From NCBI GenBank assembly GCA_030248065.1, contig JASAMV010005530.1:56029-120028 (forward strand): DNA of 64,000 bases, read 5' to 3'. The notes beneath the pieces are model-generated. The model was not told where the DNA came from. It saw only the letters and a list, made by a program, of their open reading frames with translations, and did not search any database. Below, piece by piece: positions 62,788-64,000 of this stretch (within the stretch, counting starts at the first letter, position 1; every line of letters starts with the position of its first letter). Source of the DNA: Rhynchonema sp. JSB1_4 (lineage: Eukaryota > Nematoda > Chromadorea > Monhysterida > Xyalidae). Position numbers and translations under genes: made by a program.

Positions 62788-63404
62788 CGAGGATTTTGCG
62801 AACAGCCTTGACGATGCGTTAACATACGCAAACATGCAGTTGCCCGAGCAGCGCGAGTATGGACGGGTGATGTTTCAAACGCTCAGGGTCGACTATCACA
62901 GACGCAAGCTGCGCGCGGAAGAAACGCTGGAAAGAGCGACAAAATATTTCCACGATATCAAGAAATGGGAGTTGATGACGAACAAAGACGGGAGACATAA
63001 GCAGAAACTGCGGGACAATGTTTATCAGGGGTTGGTGTGCAAAACTCAACCAGATGCTACCTACAGTAACCAGAGTCAGAGGTCAAAAATATAAATGTGT
63101 ATTTCTATTCCCGTTGTCTCGTAATACCCACCGACGAATTCAGCCTAAGCTTAGCCTGAAGCCACGCCTATAGCTTAAACTTAGGTAGGTGGGCAAATAA
63201 CCGAGTCCGGTGAGGAAAACGAGACGCAGTAGGTGGCTACAACCAGTTTTTTGCTTTTGATAATTTTTCAGTTATGAACTCATGAAGGTGGCAAAAAGCG
63301 AAGCCGAAAAACAACTTAACGACATTCTGAAGAAGCAAGGCGAAATGCTGAAAGAATACAGGACAAAGATGGCCGCCGCTCTTAGAGAAGAATTTGTGAA
63401 ATGA
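62788..63404 (+). CDS. coiled-coil protein, last two exons
   Basis: Exon 62788-63030 (after attccag, ending TATCAGG|G then gttggt) and exon 63272-63404 (after tttttcag, ending in TGA) join in phase. Together they give about 125 residues that are strongly helical and charged: AEETLERATKYFHDIKKWE, then AKSEAEKQLNDILKKQGEML and EYRTKMAAALREEF. No domain is recognised; a coiled-coil or BAR-like helical protein fits. The exon starts in phase 2, so 5' exons exist. An ATG frame at 62294 with a hydrophobic, basic start is a candidate but its junction does not close. Confidence 0.6.
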
Positions 63405-63455
63405 ATTTTTTTCATATCTTTGATGTTGCCGGGTGGCAGTGCCGTGATGCAATCA

Positions 63456-63988
63456 TGTTGTTGTGTGTCTTTGAGAGACGAACAGCACCAAATTCCAATA
63501 CACAGAATATATTGCCGAATTTTCGACACTCAATAGTGTCCTCGTCAGGGCTAAAATCAACAAAAAGAGAGATAGGAACCGGTTGTCACAAGACATCATT
63601 TCAGAAAACGCAAACAAGGTGCAAAACAGTCAGATAAACAAGTGGCATTTTGATGTACAGTGCAACACGTAAAGGTGCTAGACCACTGTAACACAGAAAA
63701 ACAACTGCGTGTTATGGAGTCGGCCTTTATTCTCGCTCGCAATCCATACATCAACAGAGCACTGAAACCCAACAATAGCCAATATCTGTATCAAAATGCC
63801 ACTTGTTTATCTGACTGTTTTGCACCTTGTTTGCGTTTTCTGAAATGATGTCTTGTGACAACCGGTTCCTATCTCTCTTTTTGTTGATTTTAGCCCTGAC
63901 GAGGACACTATTGAGTGTCGAAAATTCGGCAATATATTCTGTGTATTGGAATTTGGTGCTGTTCGTCTCTCAAAGACACACAACAACA
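63456..63988. mobile_element. foldback element with 199-bp arms
   Basis: Arms 63456-63654 and 63790-63988 are reverse complements in exact register (positions sum to 127444), with a 135-base loop. Ends are TGTTGTTGTGTGTC and its inverse. The same 60-residue frame appears on both strands, so it is not a gene. Confidence 0.9.
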
Positions 63989-64000
63989 AGAATTTTTTTC

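Overview
The window is nuclear DNA of an invertebrate animal. Genes are split by many introns with mostly GT-AG borders, there are no operons or Shine-Dalgarno sites, non-coding DNA is abundant, and small DNA transposons and one LTR element sit in the introns and spacers. The recognisable proteins are metazoan: a histone H4 transcription factor (HINFP), mitoribosomal protein S27, BORC subunit 8, a sushi/C-type-lectin protein and a beta-lactamase-fold protein of a kind common in nematodes. The species cannot be fixed from the sequence. A nematode is possible but not shown.

Layout. 0.7-10.7 kb: exons of a minus-strand gene with a Raf-like Ras-binding domain; an exon at 19.6-19.8 kb may be its upstream part. 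10.7-25.3 kb is otherwise gene-poor, with a perfectly registered palindromic element at 8.1-9.1 kb and a hAT-type element at 13.1-13.9 kb. 25.4-30.1 kb: a plus-strand gene of seven exons for an acidic protein with five PEWADFG repeats. 30.2-38 kb: spacer with foldback elements and a tRNA-like sequence. 38.3-39.9 kb: sushi plus C-type lectin. 40.1-43.5 kb: HINFP. 43.8-49.9 kb: MRPS27 in eleven exons. 50.5-55.5 kb: BORCS8, with a 2.28 kb LTR element in intron 1. 55.7-57.4 kb: unidentified exons. 58.2-61.4 kb: a ten-exon beta-lactamase-like gene. 62.8-63.4 kb: the 3' end of a coiled-coil protein gene. 63.5-64.0 kb: another foldback repeat. All recognised genes from 25 kb onward are on the plus strand.

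Exon chains were built by reading splice borders and checking that phases join. Most close exactly, but two junctions supported by homology (HINFP first intron, MRPS27 third intron) lack a normal GT or AG. The genes have no common pathway; they are unrelated housekeeping and surface or secreted proteins.

The most unusual signal is a dispersed 10-bp word, TGAAACATCA / TGATGTTTCA. I found 21 exact copies where about 0.1 is expected by chance. It lies in exons, introns and inside transposable elements, on both strands and in several reading frames, and is absent from the gene-poor 9.1-25.5 kb stretch. A second is an 18-bp word, ATCTATCTATCGTCAACA, repeated with unlike spacers around the LTR element.
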